Origin: Ligula intestinalis
Lineage: Eukaryota; Platyhelminthes; Cestoda; Diphyllobothriidea; Diphyllobothriidae
Assembly: GCA_036362985.1 (NCBI GenBank)
Contig: JAYGXS010000008.1
Coordinates: 4,799,303-4,863,302 of the forward strand
Length of the DNA: 64,000 bases
Direction: 5' to 3'
Part shown: in pieces, positions 42,145-53,454 of the stretch
Layout: each line of letters begins with the position of its first letter
How positions within the stretch are numbered: the first letter of the stretch is position 1
Program-made: the position numbers and the translations under genes
The notes under the pieces: model-generated
The model's database searches: none
Told to the model about the DNA's origin: nothing
What the model saw: only the letters and a program-made list of their open reading frames with translations

Positions 42145-43990
42145 GAAACAATGTGTTATTTACTTTGTTATTCAAAGCTGCACAAAATTAATAACAAGAC
42201 ATATTTTAACTCGATAAAATAAGTTTCTTATGCCCCTACGAGACACTACACCACATTGGATTGATGTCGGTTCGGTCTGAAAGTCGACATCCATATTCTC
42301 TAGCTTAAATTAATCATCTTTAGCCGAACGTCAGCGTCATACTCTCATTTTTTCGCAGACGTTCAGTAATGTATTAAAAATGATAACGTTATAATACTCG
42401 TAGCCCGAGTAGTAGCCGAAAGTTTAAGATTTAAAAAACGGAGCATACACCAGAAAACCCATGGAGGACGTCGGAGAATCCACTGATCCGCCCAACTCTT
42501 CATAGCGGCGTCACTCAGTTGCCCAACATAGGTTTTATCTACTACCCGTGCTTTAAGTATGGTGCGACAATCAGTATTTATATATTACTTTTTGTCCGTG
42601 GCAAAATGCGCGTTTTTACGTTGATTCCACTGAAAGTTATGGGCTTCGGCTATATCTTACTTGGCAAATAACGATATCAATGAATAGAATTTGTCGAAAG
42701 CAAATGCATGCTCACCAAATTATCTTTCAACTATTCATGTCAACCTTCGAGCCGAACCTGAGAAGTTTGATGCCGAAGTATTTAGTCCAAGTTTCCTCAT
42801 TCATTGAAAAGCTTAACATCAACAGTCAACTACATTCACAAAAACGAGTTCCGAAGGAAGACGTTAGGGGGTTTTGGTGAGGTTTTAAAATGCTGGCCCA
42901 TCAGAGCTGAAAGCCGTATTAACAGCGATTTTAACTGCAACAGAAAAAGCGCCGAAATGCGATGGAATAAATATTTGAGGCACTAATTTCCTCAGTATTT
43001 TAGTCACTGAAGAAGTGTTATTACCCTCCTTATGGCAACCTGCACTTACAAGTTTCCATCTGCACAGCAGGCTCAATCCTTTTAATATTGGGCTGAAAAG
43101 TCGCTAACTTGTCGGGTTACTGCTTCACTAATAACATTTTTATTTTGCAACCGGGGTAAATTCGCAAAAATTCCCTCCTATAGCGAAACAGTTTGAAGAC
43201 ACCAGACGCAGTCGTGTCTCGCTGGGCCGCCAGAACCAATCAGAATCCAGCTTTTATTCTAGACCGAAAATCTCGCTGGTGAAGTTCACTTCGACGCGAG
43301 CTAGTCACAGCCCACAGTTGTTTGCACGCGCGTCATCTGGCGACTTTGGCAATCGGTAAATGAGGTCAAAGAGGACACGCCCGAAGCGGCCTAAACGTCG
43401 TCACGAGAAGCTAAATTATAAGCCTATATTATTTTTCCTTAAAGCCATGTTTTTCGCATTTTGAAATTTCCTTCGTGGCCTGAGAATCACATTTCGACAC
43501 AACGACAAGATGCTCGATTGTGAAGATAACAATGCACGGCATGTAATCATGCATGTATGCTGACTGATCTTCCTGAGCGATATGGACGATTCGAGTAGAA
43601 GTAGTAAGTCACGTTTAGTATTGCAAGACGTAGAAGCTGAGTGTGTCTGCTCTGTTCACCTTCTGAATGATTCTAAATCACTAAAAGGCATTTTTAGGGC
43701 AGTAACGACTTTTACAGATTCATCTTACTAAATATTTACGTATTTGGCAATGTTTGGGTTGGGCTGTTTGTGCGTATTTGCTGTTAGGTTCAAAAGATTT
43801 TACTGCAAAACAAATTATACACAAATGCAGTTCGTTCTTTTAATAAATTCATATTGAAAATTCCGTTCGGGTCACTTTTTACTAAAGCTGGTCCGAGAAA
43901 GTGTCTGCCGGAAAGTCAAACGAAAAGCAGCCACAGAAACGCCTTACAGAGTCGGACATGGCTAGCACTGGGGAAAAATATGAAATATCC
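42145..43990. other. Unassigned stretch
   Basis: No gene recognised. A SINE-like fragment with CACTTCGACGCGAGCTAGTC near 43,287 recalls 5,160-5,210 and 30,448-30,505. Confidence 0.35.
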
Positions 43991-43994
43991 CATT

Positions 43995-44223
43995 TTGACG
44001 TTGTAACTTACCATACTAACAGCCTAGGTACTAGCTAAAAGGCCCAGACACGTGTTTCGCCGGTATTCTGCCGCTGCTTGACACAGCTACGAGGGCTCCG
44101 GCTCATCAGTGGGTCGCCCAGCTTTCCCTATCTGTGTCAGGCAGCGGCAGAATGCCGGCGAAACGCGTGTCTGGGCCTTTTAGCTAGTACCTAGGCTGTT
44201 AGTATGGTAAGTTACAACGTCAA
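43995..44223. repeat. Near-perfect foldback, 92-bp arms
   Basis: Arms 43,995-44,086 and 44,132-44,223 differ at only about three positions. The loop is 45 bases. Arm sequence runs from TTGACGTTGTAACTTACCAT to CTGCTTGACACAG. The low divergence shows recent origin or ongoing correction. Confidence 0.92.
44054..44109 (-). ncRNA. Hammerhead-like core with long stem-II loop
   Basis: On the minus strand CTGATGA (44,109-44,103) is followed by GCCGG, a 34-base loop, CCGGC, then GAAAC (44,058-44,054). The 5-bp stem II sits exactly between the two core boxes. TGGG/CCCA just upstream (TGGGCGACCCA) could form stem I as a small hairpin. Stem III is not supported: the bases upstream of stem I do not pair with those after GAAAC. 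Confidence 0.45.
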
Positions 44224-45037
44224 TTTATACTACTAAGGACTGTCTGATGGCAGCATGTGTATATTTCACAGGGGTTGACGGGTTTCAACACGAATATACA
44301 CTTACAATTTCGGTCTATGCCTATAGAGCTTAAATATACTGATGTATACCGCGATCAGAAATTAATTTCTCTGAAGATTCAAAAGCTGAATATCCCGTTT
44401 TGATAGGCGTAGCTGATGGAGGAATGGAAACCAGAGCACTTGCCTCGTATTTGGGACTTTTCTAACGTTTGAATATGCTTTTAGACTATCTTATATGCCC
44501 ATCTGCCATTCCAGGTGCACTCCAGACTTGATGTACTCAGAGTGGTTGAGGGTCTCTATCTCGCTTCTGGATATGATGCTGGTAAATGAATTCTCCATAT
44601 TGCGGTCACATCAAATGGCACATGAAAATTTAGTTGAATTCAAAGGAGGATATTTGTGACGATTGACAACAGCCACTTCAAGTAGTTTAATGTTAGAGCA
44701 CGTTCCGGTTGATAATGCGATCCCGTGCTATGAGGAAGTCAAGATAACCCAGACAAAATAGCCACACAATAAAGGACCTAACTGCTACGCCAACTGATGT
44801 AGAAGAACGCAATGGGTCAATTATCAGTTACTTCACACCAGTTGAAGTATAGGGTGTAGCAGTTAGACACGAACTCAAAAAAATTAGGATAAAGGAAAGT
44901 TCAGAAAATGCGTAATAACTAGAACAAGTATTGAAAGTTGTGAATCGATAAAATTATGGCAAAGGGCCACTACATCTCATCCTGTAGGAAAAGCTGTTGC
45001 TGCCTTTCTAAACAATAGTAAAAACTATTCAAAACAC

Positions 45038-47390
45038 TTGATTTTTCGACTCCGATCTATAACGGGTGGAAGCCTGTCAATCGGAATAAAACATCGAATT
45101 TTCAGCACTATCACTGCAGAATACGGGCGCGAAGCGCTTCAACTGGCTCGTCGTTGGGAAAAAACAGTCCTGCGGCAGGCCTCGACTTATGCACAGCTCC
45201 ATTTCCTGCACAGGTGCCTTGCCCACTATATCATGCCAAAATGCCTATCCTGTAAGCCTCCTGTCAACACAGAGGGGGCAAAACAAACGATGTTTCAACA
45301 CAGTCGGCGAATGACCAGAGTGCTTATTCAAGATTGTCATCTCCGATTAAAGAAATATGCATGCAAGTGTGAGAACTTTAAGATACTTTTCAACCGCCGC
45401 TGCAATGAAGCGACCACCGTCACCTTAGAAAACACCTTAATGGTCTTGGGACGACAGAAGCGGGTAAAAAGGGATGAAGTTTTATCGATGAAATTCGGGG
45501 CACTGCAGACCGCACAATGCCAGAAGACCGAGGAAACGTTAGTGCACATCCTCTCGTCAAAACAACTAAGCGAGTTTGAAACAAAAGTTCTGCAACGAGG
45601 AGCCTGATTCAACACGACCGACGCTGACTCGATCACCTTTGTTGCCACCTTCGAATCAGTGCTACGCCAGACTAGCGCTGCGGACGAAACCAAGGAGCAA
45701 CTTCGACACCAGGTCATGTCCTTTTTTCTATCGCACCGAAAAACTCACTCAATTCTAGCAGGGGAACAAAAGGCCCTAAGAGGGTTAAAAGCAGACGAGC
45801 AAATAGTCATTCTACCTGCCGACAAAGGTCGATCAACGGTGGTGCTAGATAAAACTGCTTACCAAAACAAAATCCGAACGCTCCTCAGTAATTAAGAGTC
45901 TTACAGAGTCAGCAACGCCGCCGGCCCGAAGCCACTACTGGCAAAGGTGGGTAGAACCCTGGATCGACTCAAGAAGGAAAAGGTCATCACCATAGAGGAC
46001 TGGTACATGGCGAAGCCTACCGAAGCGGCTATGGCACGCTTCTATGGTCTCCCAAAAGTACACAAGCCAGGCGTTCCCTTACGGCCCATCGTCTCCCTCC
46101 GAGGCACGCCTACATACGGGCTGGCAAACTGGTTATTCCACAGACTCAAGTTTTTCACGGTGGGCTCACGTACGACAGTCCATTCGGCGGTACAGTTCCT
46201 TGACAAAATAAAGACAGTCAGAGTGGAGCCAGATGAAAGGATGGTGTATTTCGATGTCATCTCGCTCTTCACCTCCTTACCACAGGCACTTGCTGTTGAA
46301 ACCATCCGTGACCTCCTACGTCAGGAGTACGATGAGATAGATGGTCAACCCACAGCTCAAGATATAATAGAACTCGTGGAGCATTGCCTCAGAACCTTCT
46401 TTACCTTCAAAGGGACCACGTACGAACAAATCAAGGGCACTCCAATGGGGTCCCTAATCTCCGGGTTCATTGCTGAGATCGTACTACAAAAACTCGAGAA
46501 ACGGTTGTTTGAAGAGTACGAGCCGAAGTTTTGGGCACGCTACGTTGACGATACTTTTGTTGTCATCAACCAGAGTCAAATCAACCACTGCAAGGAACGA
46601 CTGAACTCAATTTTCCCGACCTACAGTTCACGATGGAAAAAGAGATTGAGGGCCGACTTCCGTTCCTAGATGTTCTCGTATGCCACCAAGCGGACGGCAA
46701 ACTAGCGACGTCTGTTTATCGTAAACCAACAAACACGTCACAAATATTGAGTTACAATAGCAATCATCCGCTACAACACAAGCGCAGTTGTATACGCACG
46801 CTGTACCGACGGGTAGAAACCCACTGCAGCACGCTAGCTGCCAAACGTGACGAGACAAAGTACCTCCGAGAACTGTTCAGAGCAAATGGCTATCCACGGG
46901 CTTTTGTTGAACGGGCTCGAATGCCACCCAAACCGAGAACCGAGGGACCCTGTTTATCAAAGTCGTGGCGGAGCATCCCATACATGAAAGGCGTTTCCGA
47001 AGTTGTGGCTAGATCTCTCGCGCCTCTTGGAATAGGGGTTGCCCACAAGTCTGCATGCATCATCCGACAACAGGTAATGCGGCCGAAAGACCCTATACCT
47101 AAACAAGAGAAGTCAGGCGTTGTATACCGACTTCAGTTCAGCTGTGGGACGTGCAATTATGTTGGAGAAACCGGCCGACAACTTCAAACGCGAATGCAGG
47201 AGCATAAGCGGGCCGTGAGGATGCTGGACCCAAAGTCGGAGGTAGCCACCCATGCGGCAGCAATGGGACACGACTTCAACTTTGACGCGGTTGAAATTGT
47301 GGGCTGAGGTAATGATCACACGTCAAGGCAGATTAAAGAGGCCTGGATGTCGACCGACTGTTCAGTCAACCGCCACATAAATTTACCGGC
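45038..47390 (+). pseudogene. Penelope-like element: N-terminal region, reverse transcriptase and GIY-YIG endonuclease
   Basis: The longest PLE copy. Frame 1 covers the N-terminal region (to 45,895; PADKGRSTVVLDKTAY is the entry block of the RT), then LPKVHKPGVPLRPIVS, motif A MVYFDVISLFTSLP, GTPMGSLISGFIAEIVLQKL and motif C WARYVDDTFVV. Two in-frame stops (45,605 and 45,893) and a one-base deletion in an A/T run near 46,611 break it. Frame 2 continues MEKEIEGRLPFLDV, SVYRKPTNTSQILSYNSNHP and the endonuclease SGVVYRLQFSCGTCNYVGET, GRQLQTRMQEHKRAV and HAAAMGHDFNFDAVEIVG, with a stop at 47,305 and further homologous codons to about 47,390. RT and nuclease catalytic residues are still encoded, so the copy is young. 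Confidence 0.92.
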
Positions 47391-47468
47391 CCCTATGTTG
47401 TTTTAAGGACCTTCTTATCCGGGGATGGACGTGATATCGGACAACGCGAGCAGGGAACAAGTCCGGGC

Positions 47469-47897
47469 GTGACGGAGGACGATGGACCAAGCGCTCACGA
47501 GGCCAACACCGCCGCACGTGAGGTTAACACGCGGGTAGACAACATTATGGTCAGCGTGGGCATGCCGGAAACCACTCCAGACACCACGGGAGGCGATGGA
47601 ATCAACACACGGGGGCCTGACACCAGCGTATGCGGCATTACCACGCGGTCAGCCGCCGCAGCCGCGGTCAACGCCCTTGTTCCGAGCACCAGTCATGGTG
47701 TCACAAAAGGCCACGGGACGAACACACAAGAAGGCGACACGGTGACAGGCAGGGGATCAGGTGACAAGAAGACTGAAGACACAGCCAGAGACACACAGAG
47801 TGGCTCAAACGTGATTAGTCGAACAGGCGCACGAAAGAAAGGACGGCATAAGTACGAGGGCTTTGAGCCAGAGTACCCATTCTCTGAAGATGGGTAG
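47469..47897 (+). CDS. Thr/Gly/Ser-rich 142-codon frame downstream of the PLE
   Basis: Lies in the 3' part of the PLE copy, after the last endonuclease codons. It encodes a hydrophilic, low-complexity protein rich in Thr, Gly, Ala, Ser and Asp, with no transmembrane segment and a basic patch (ISRTGARKKGRHKYEG) before an acidic end (FEPEYPFSEDG). The frame might be the disordered C-terminal tail of the PLE protein cut off by the stop at 47,305 and a frame change. It could also be a chance frame. No known domain. Confidence 0.4.
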   Translation: MTEDDGPSAHEANTAAREVNTRVDNIMVSVGMPETTPDTTGGDGINTRGPDTSVCGITTRSAAAAAVNALVPSTSHGVTKGHGTNTQEGDTVTGRGSGDKKTEDTARDTQSGSNVISRTGARKKGRHKYEGFEPEYPFSEDG

Positions 47898-47917
47898 ACG
47901 AGACCACTACCCGAAAC
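47884..47917 (+). ncRNA. Hammerhead-like core at the PLE 3' end
   Basis: CTGAAGA (47,884-47,890), U, GGGTAG (47,892-47,897), nine-base loop, CTACCC (47,907-47,912), GAAAC (47,913-47,917), then GTCAG. CUGANGA and GAAA boxes are intact and stem II is 6 bp. It overlaps the last codons and stop of the frame ending at 47,897. Stem I and III partners are not evident within the adjacent 100 bases. Confidence 0.6.
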
Positions 47918-47926
47918 GTCAGACTT

Positions 47927-47936
47927 ATAATAAACC
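47927..47936 (+). promoter_or_regulatory. Possible polyadenylation signal of the PLE
   Basis: AATAAA within TATAATAAAC follows the hammerhead-like core at once. Confidence 0.4.
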
Positions 47937-47999
47937 TCTCCCGGTGAACGCTCCTCTTTCTTCTGATCTACCACCCGGGAATCGAATTTTCAGCACTAT

Positions 48000-48145
48000 C
48001 AATGTTCCTATCTATTCTTTTACCCCTCGGTACAGACTACACTCTTCCTACCGCTGCGGCCTTCGTATGACTTCTCTCTTCTCCTAAGGAACTGGACCTG
48101 GAAGATCGCAGCCGTTACGATTAATCTTAATAGCCTTAACACCAA
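48000..48145 (+). repeat. SINE-like family S1, plus copy (3' part)
   Basis: GGTACAGACTACACTCTTCC, CTCCTAAGGAACTGGACCTG, GAAGATCGCAGCCGTTACGA, TAGCCTTAACACC. Confidence 0.65.
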
Positions 48146-48224
48146 GTGGCTGCTAAGGACTACTACAAGCTTGCATCCAGTCAGAGAATAAGTGAAGTGT
48201 CGCTGCAGCCCTAGGCCTCCTAAC

Positions 48225-48650
48225 TCGTGATGCCACAGCCGAGGTCACTCCACCCATAGGACCTTGCGCGAAGGCAGTTTTCGGCGTGTCTTGGGCTAGG
48301 CGCAAACTGACAGGCGACCCCTCACTCCACAGTGGCTTGAGCTCAATCCGTCCACTGAGGTTCCTACGATAGTGCACTATTTTCATTTAGTAGGTTGGCC
48401 TCAATCCCTCTGGACACAGACCTCAATGCGGTGTCTGCCCTCAGACATCACTTCGGATACTGCCCTGCTCGGATGCAGACCTGCACTCGTCTGAGTCAAA
48501 TTTCCTCCCAACTATTCTTCCAAGCATACTGTACAGAATATACTCTTCCATCCACACTGGCCTTCCGAAGACTTCCCTCATCTCCTAAGGAATATTCTCT
48601 AGAAGATCGCAGCCGTTAGAGTTAACCTTCGTAGCCTTAACCCACAAGCG
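48225..48650 (+). repeat. SINE-like family S1, plus copy
   Basis: Head (GATGCCACAGCCGAGGTCAC), middle (GGCCTCAATCCCTCTGGACA shared with 36,962-36,980), and tail (TGTACAGAATATACTCTTCC, GAAGATCGCAGCCGTTAGAG). Immediately after another S1 copy, so two lie in tandem. Confidence 0.65.
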
Positions 48651-49072
48651 ATAGGAGTACGTTCGACGACCGCATAGATCTCTCAATTTTTGGCTTTTTT
48701 TCCAGGATTGACGCAGGTTTTACGGACTCTGACCAATGCCATTTGGCATCCGAAGACCCACGAATCAGTTTCAACGGGGTTTCGTCAGCAAACGCTTACT
48801 TGAAATGAAAGGGTGAGAAAGGAGAGAAAATGACAATAAATAATTCAGCCAAAGGAATTTGCCTGACTCCACTGGTGTGCATGTATGTCTGTAGAAGTTA
48901 AGGTGCTTGAAGTGGGCGATACTGTAGCCTCAGGGCTAAAAAAGCAGGTTGGACATTATCTATATGAGCATGTCTCCGGGGGGTGGTTTGAGGCGCCAGT
49001 GCGTATGATGGAGAGAAGGAGAAGGCACTTCGATCGCCGGAAGCATATTCTTTTATCCTTGATGTACTAGTC

Positions 49073-49255
49073 ATGCGAACTTCCAGCGGCAAAATAGAAG
49101 CGAGGGTCTACAGGAAGGTGACGAACACCCCAAAGCTTCTCAATTTTCACAGCAACCATTCGGTGGCCCACAAAAGAAGCTGCGTGCGAACATTGTTCAA
49201 AAGAATCCAGACGCACTGCAATAGACGGGAAGGAAAAGCACCTATTGGAGTTAAA
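49073..49255 (+). pseudogene. Penelope-like element remnant, left part
   Basis: Reads SGKIEARVYRKVTNTPKLLN, FHSNHSVAHKRSCVRTLFKR, IQTHC, which aligns with SVYRKPTNTSQILSYNSNHP in the 45-47 kb copy. It is cut at about 49,255 by a minus-strand S1 repeat. Confidence 0.75.
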
Positions 49256-49565
49256 ACTAAGGTGGTTAACCCTAACACCTAAAATCTTCGAGGCCCGGTT
49301 CCTTAGGATATAGGAGAAGTCTTGGGAAGGCCAGAGTAGAAGGAAGAGTTTATTGTGTACACAATGGAACGGAGAATAGACGGAAAGAGTGTTGACTCGC
49401 GGAGTAGTGTGTCCGTTCCTTATTCGGGTCGGCTCCAGAGTGATGAGGACATCGGGCGTCGCCGGTGCATGCTTTATTCCGGCGGCCAATGAAGCGGATG
49501 ACGTCTAGACTAGCGTGGGCCAATGACAGCGTAGACCAATGATAGTTAGCGCCTAGCCCCAGGAG
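49256..49565 (-). repeat. SINE-like family S1, inserted in the PLE
   Basis: TGGTTAACCCTAACACC, TCTTCGAGGCCCGGTTCCTT, TGTGTACACAATGGAACGGA then the head with GGCGTCGCCGGTGCATG. Inverse of the plus copies. Confidence 0.65.
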
Positions 49566-49759
49566 GCGGTGGGCACACAGGCAAGCTATATGAGTCATGC
49601 GTTAGCGGCTGGTCTTGGATTCCAAGTGGCTGCAAAAAGGCCACTACAGGCCTTGATCGCCTCGACCAGTTTAGGCGAAATGACCATCTTAACGCCTTCA
49701 TCAGCCGATGCCTACGTGCTCGCCCTCCGGGGACCAAATCAGAACCAACTCCTACGAAA

Positions 49760-50226
49760 TGGCATGCGCTGTCATACATCAGGGATGTGTCGGAAGGGAC
49801 CAAGCGCATTGCTGCGGAACTAGTCATCGGACTTACACACCGTCCCAAGGCTACCATGCGCTTCCGGTTCATGCAAATCAAGGACCGATTAAATCCTAGT
49901 GAGCAGTCGGGTGTAGTGTATCGTATACTATGTCTAAACTGTCCCTGAAATTATGCAGGGCGGACTGGACGCATGCTTGGTTCGTGCATACACGAATATA
50001 AGCTGGCTGTCAGGAGAGGTCATAAGTGGCTGCCCGCACCTCCGAGACCGGTCACGAGCTTAACTTCGCAGCTGCAAAGATAATCGCCCACGCCGGCAAA
50101 AAGACAGACCGAGAACTTATTGAAGCCTGGGCGTCGGATGAGAACTCATTTAATCGATTTATCGATCTGCCGCCGCCATACATCGCCCTGCGCATACATC
50201 TCCGGACTGACGACACTGGTGGTTGA
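49760..50226 (+). pseudogene. Penelope-like element remnant, right part (GIY-YIG)
   Basis: SYIRDVSEGTKRIAAELVIG, LTHRPKATMRFRFMQIKDRL, SGVVYRILCLNCP, stop, NYAGRTGRMLGSCIHEYKLA, VRRG, then after a frame change VAARTSETGHELNFAAAKII, AHAGKKTDRELIEAWASDEN. This is the post-RT linker and nuclease in order, continuing the left part. Confidence 0.75.
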
Positions 50227-50419
50227 TTGGCCCCTTTTTCTCCCCCCCCCTACTACGGTTTATTGGTTCCACTGCCCCCTACAATTGCTGCTTGTTTTGT
50301 CGTTGGCGCCTTTATCTCTGACGGTGAACTCCAGTACGAGCCCGAAAGCTCAGGCGAATAAAGTTATGATTCCGGTGATCGAAGCGCTTTCTCCTTCTCT
50401 ATGTAGGCACATACCTGGG

Positions 50420-50980
50420 ATGCGAACATTTGGCTCAAGTCGTGGCAGCAGGAATACTTACTCAAACACTGTGCTCAAGCCTACCTTCAGCAGATATGTG
50501 GGAGCCTACCTCGCTGACTCATTCCGGGTTTGTTGCCAAGCCACGCGGGTTTAGTGTCTACGCATGCCGGCTAAACTCCTACGCACTATGTCTGCCTTTG
50601 TTTGCCGTGCACTCGGCAACCATCGCGCGAGACAAGGACTTCCCCACTGGTGTCTGTCCTTGGTGTTCACCAACCACCATCAAGGCCCTCAGACAGACAA
50701 AAGTCTTCGGTGACTGACGTTGGAGTAACTCGGCCTTCCGCCTCGGCTCGAGGTGGACGCGACACGGCAGTGCTCTCTCACGGTCCTGATGGTCAGACTC
50801 AACGCTAGGCCGAGTCAACCACCTTTCTACTATCTATTCTCCTACCTGTTCTGTACAGAATATAACTTTCTCCTACTCTGGTTCTCCAAGAATTCTCTAT
50901 AATCTCCTAAGGAACCGGGCCTGGAAGATTGTAGTCGTTAGGGTTAACTAGCGTAGCCTTAACAACATTTTTCGATAGAT
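50420..50980 (+). repeat. SINE-like family S1, plus copy
   Basis: ACCAACCACCATCAAGGCCC, TTCTGTACAGAATATAACTT, CTCCTAAGGAACCGGGCCTG, GAAGATTGTAGTCGTTAGGG, GTAGCCTTAAC. The best-preserved 3' half in the window. Confidence 0.7.
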
Positions 50981-51539
50981 AACTGGCCGGTGTACAGGGG
51001 GTGGGCGCTGCACAAGTTGTTGACATTGCAACTCCGTTCCTGCACAACTCACGATATATTCTGACAATCTGACGGGTTCTTTTGGACTCGAGTGGTCCAA
51101 AGTCCAAATGACATCAAATTTGGGTTGCTACGAGGGCCCGCAAACTCGCAGAGCAGACGGGGCCGCCCACTGATTGCTCGATACGTTAAAGTGCGGTATG
51201 CGCTCTTCCGGGGGTGACTGCTCAAATAAAGAATGACCTCACACTGGAAAGGCACCCGAATGTAAATAGTCAATATACTAGCTGTCCCTCTCAAGGAACT
51301 AGAGCCAACCTCGTCTCAATTATCAACAGTTAGGTCCTTGCGGTAAGCAGCCATGACTGACTGATGAGGTCTGCGTACTCTCATTCTGGCTATACGAACT
51401 GATCGATAATTCACGAAGGCTGCAATGGACAATAAGCAGGGACCGAGTCATCTAGGAGGGTGGGAGTAGGTCATTGTGGTGTCAGATATTGCAGCAGCGA
51501 CGGGTACATATGGTGCGGAGACCTTAGCGGGGAACGTTC

Positions 51540-52030
51540 GCTGGGGGGTTAGGTAAATTAAAACCCTAGCCACTGCGACCTTCAGGCTCAGTTCCTTGTA
51601 GGAAGTACTAGTGGCAGACCAGAGTGGAAGGGAAAGTTTATTCTGTACAGAAGGAATGGAGAATAGATTGGAGGAAATTTCATATCGTACGTGCGTAGGT
51701 CTGCACCCGAGGGGACCAGTGTCCAAAGTCCTAGCCTATTGGCAGTCAGCCCACTGGCCACAGAGAGCGGCCTTTTTCTTAGTCACCCTTGAAGGTCATT
51801 GGTCAGACCGGAAGAGGTTATTGGCCAGACCAGACTGCAGTGCGTATCTGCGCCCCAGTCGCGCGAAGCCAAGGGTTCAGCGTCGGTGTGAGCACGTGTT
51901 GGCCGCCATGGGGGATCGAGCGTTGATGCAGGCTGTTGTCACCGAGGGCAGGCGACCGGATGCCATCACGTGACCTCGTGAGTGGCGTACGCGCATTCGA
52001 ATGAAGTAAGGTTACCGAGCTACTACATAA
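51540..52030 (-). repeat. SINE-like family S1, minus copy
   Basis: TTTATTCTGTACAGAAGGAA, GGAGAATAGATTGGAGGAAA and the block GATCGAGCGTTGATGCAGGC shared with 37,893-37,914. Confidence 0.65.
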
Positions 52031-52049
52031 ACATCTCTTTTGTAAAAAA

Positions 52050-53270
52050 AAACTGCCGTTTTTCACCCTGACAAAGTGAGGACAACCGCAATGCATCTAT
52101 ACTCTTGTCTTAAGCATTTATTTCGCTACATGCTCGATTGAACAAGAAGCTATCAGACCATGGTAACAACAAGGGCTCCAAGCAAGGCCGAGTCCGAAAT
52201 AAGTGTTGTATGCGATATGCCTTTTGGTTTCAAGTCTTCAGCAGCGATGTCTGAGCTCTTTCTTAATGCTAAGCACGCGATTAAGGGGATCGTTTGTGTT
52301 ATAGACATTCTGTAGGAATCTAAGAAGTGTTTGTACTTAAGTCATCAGAACCCGTTCCCTTCTGGTATGGAAGGAAGAAAACACCCGCAGAAAAAGCGTA
52401 TTCCGTTCAGAAACCCATTTGTGGTCAGAGCCTCCGACGCGTGCGTCTGTTCGCTAGAGTGATGTGGGCGTGAATCAATAAATGTCACGTGAAAGTGAGT
52501 CACTGGCCGCTTAATCAGCTGATTGGGTGATGTCAGTTTTTGGACGTTTCTTATTGGCTGCCCTATTGCGTGACGTGGGTGCCAGAGCTGGAAGGCGCTA
52601 CAAGTCCTCTAACGCCATGAGTGATTTCAATGATGACTTTCCTTTTGACCTCAGCTGCTGAAGGGTTGATTCTACTGAAATACGAACGGCGTGGCCCCCA
52701 GACAAGGATGGCTTTTAGGAGACTTACTCGCTATCGTGGAACAGAGTGGCTGACTAGGGCATGTCCTGAACATAGGTCAGTGCGCTTTGTCCCCGCTTTG
52801 TAGGGGACGAGGAGAAAGTTTTTGAGTGCGCCTGACGACCTCAGGCTACGCGTTAAAGCCTCTCTGGAGGCGTAAGCGTCCCCTGCAGGAGTGACAGCCT
52901 TCGAACGTAGTTTAGGGCTTGAGGAATCCTCCGAACCTCCAAGTCCACGACACACAAAGTTGTAACTTAATTGGACTCCTATCGCTGTGCTGTTTTAAGC
53001 CTGTGTAATTCTTCTTCTTGTGATGTTAAACGGCGACAAAAGGAGGTATTTCGTTAGGAGAACATCACCAAAACGCAGGTGAATTATCCCGAAATATGTT
53101 AAAAATGCTTTTTAAACCAGCGAGCCCTATGGTTATCTCGTTGCTTCTATATTGATTGGTTAGAAAATTCGGCTGGGGCAGTTAGTTAAAATCTATCAGA
53201 CTTTGTGGATTCCGTAACGTTTTAGGGAAGGCTTTCTTCGGGAAAATGAAGAAAATTTATTCAGAAGTAG
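52050..53270. other. Unassigned stretch
   Basis: No gene recognised. Short frames have no family signature. Confidence 0.35.
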
Positions 53271-53312
53271 AAGACGACTCGATCGCTGGGACAATATGTT
53301 TATTCGCCTGAC

Positions 53313-53343
53313 GTTCCGAAATCCGTCGCGGATTCATCACCAG
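53313..53343 (-). ncRNA. Decayed hammerhead-like sequence after a PLE
   Basis: Minus strand: CTGGTGA, TG, AATCCG, CGA, CGGATT, TC, GGAAC. The 6-bp stem II with a 3-base loop is perfect but both core boxes carry one substitution (CUGAUGA to CUGGUGA, GAAAC to GGAAC). It is followed by GTCAGGCGAATAAACATATT, the same tail as at 2,284-2,310. Confidence 0.5.
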
Positions 53344-53454
53344 AGAAATACTTACAGAACAGTCGCAGAAAGAGTTTGTGTGTGCACAGGGCTCTGCCGT
53401 TAAATTTAAACGTACAGAAAAAATCTATAAATGTCTCTGCTTGTGCGGTGATTC

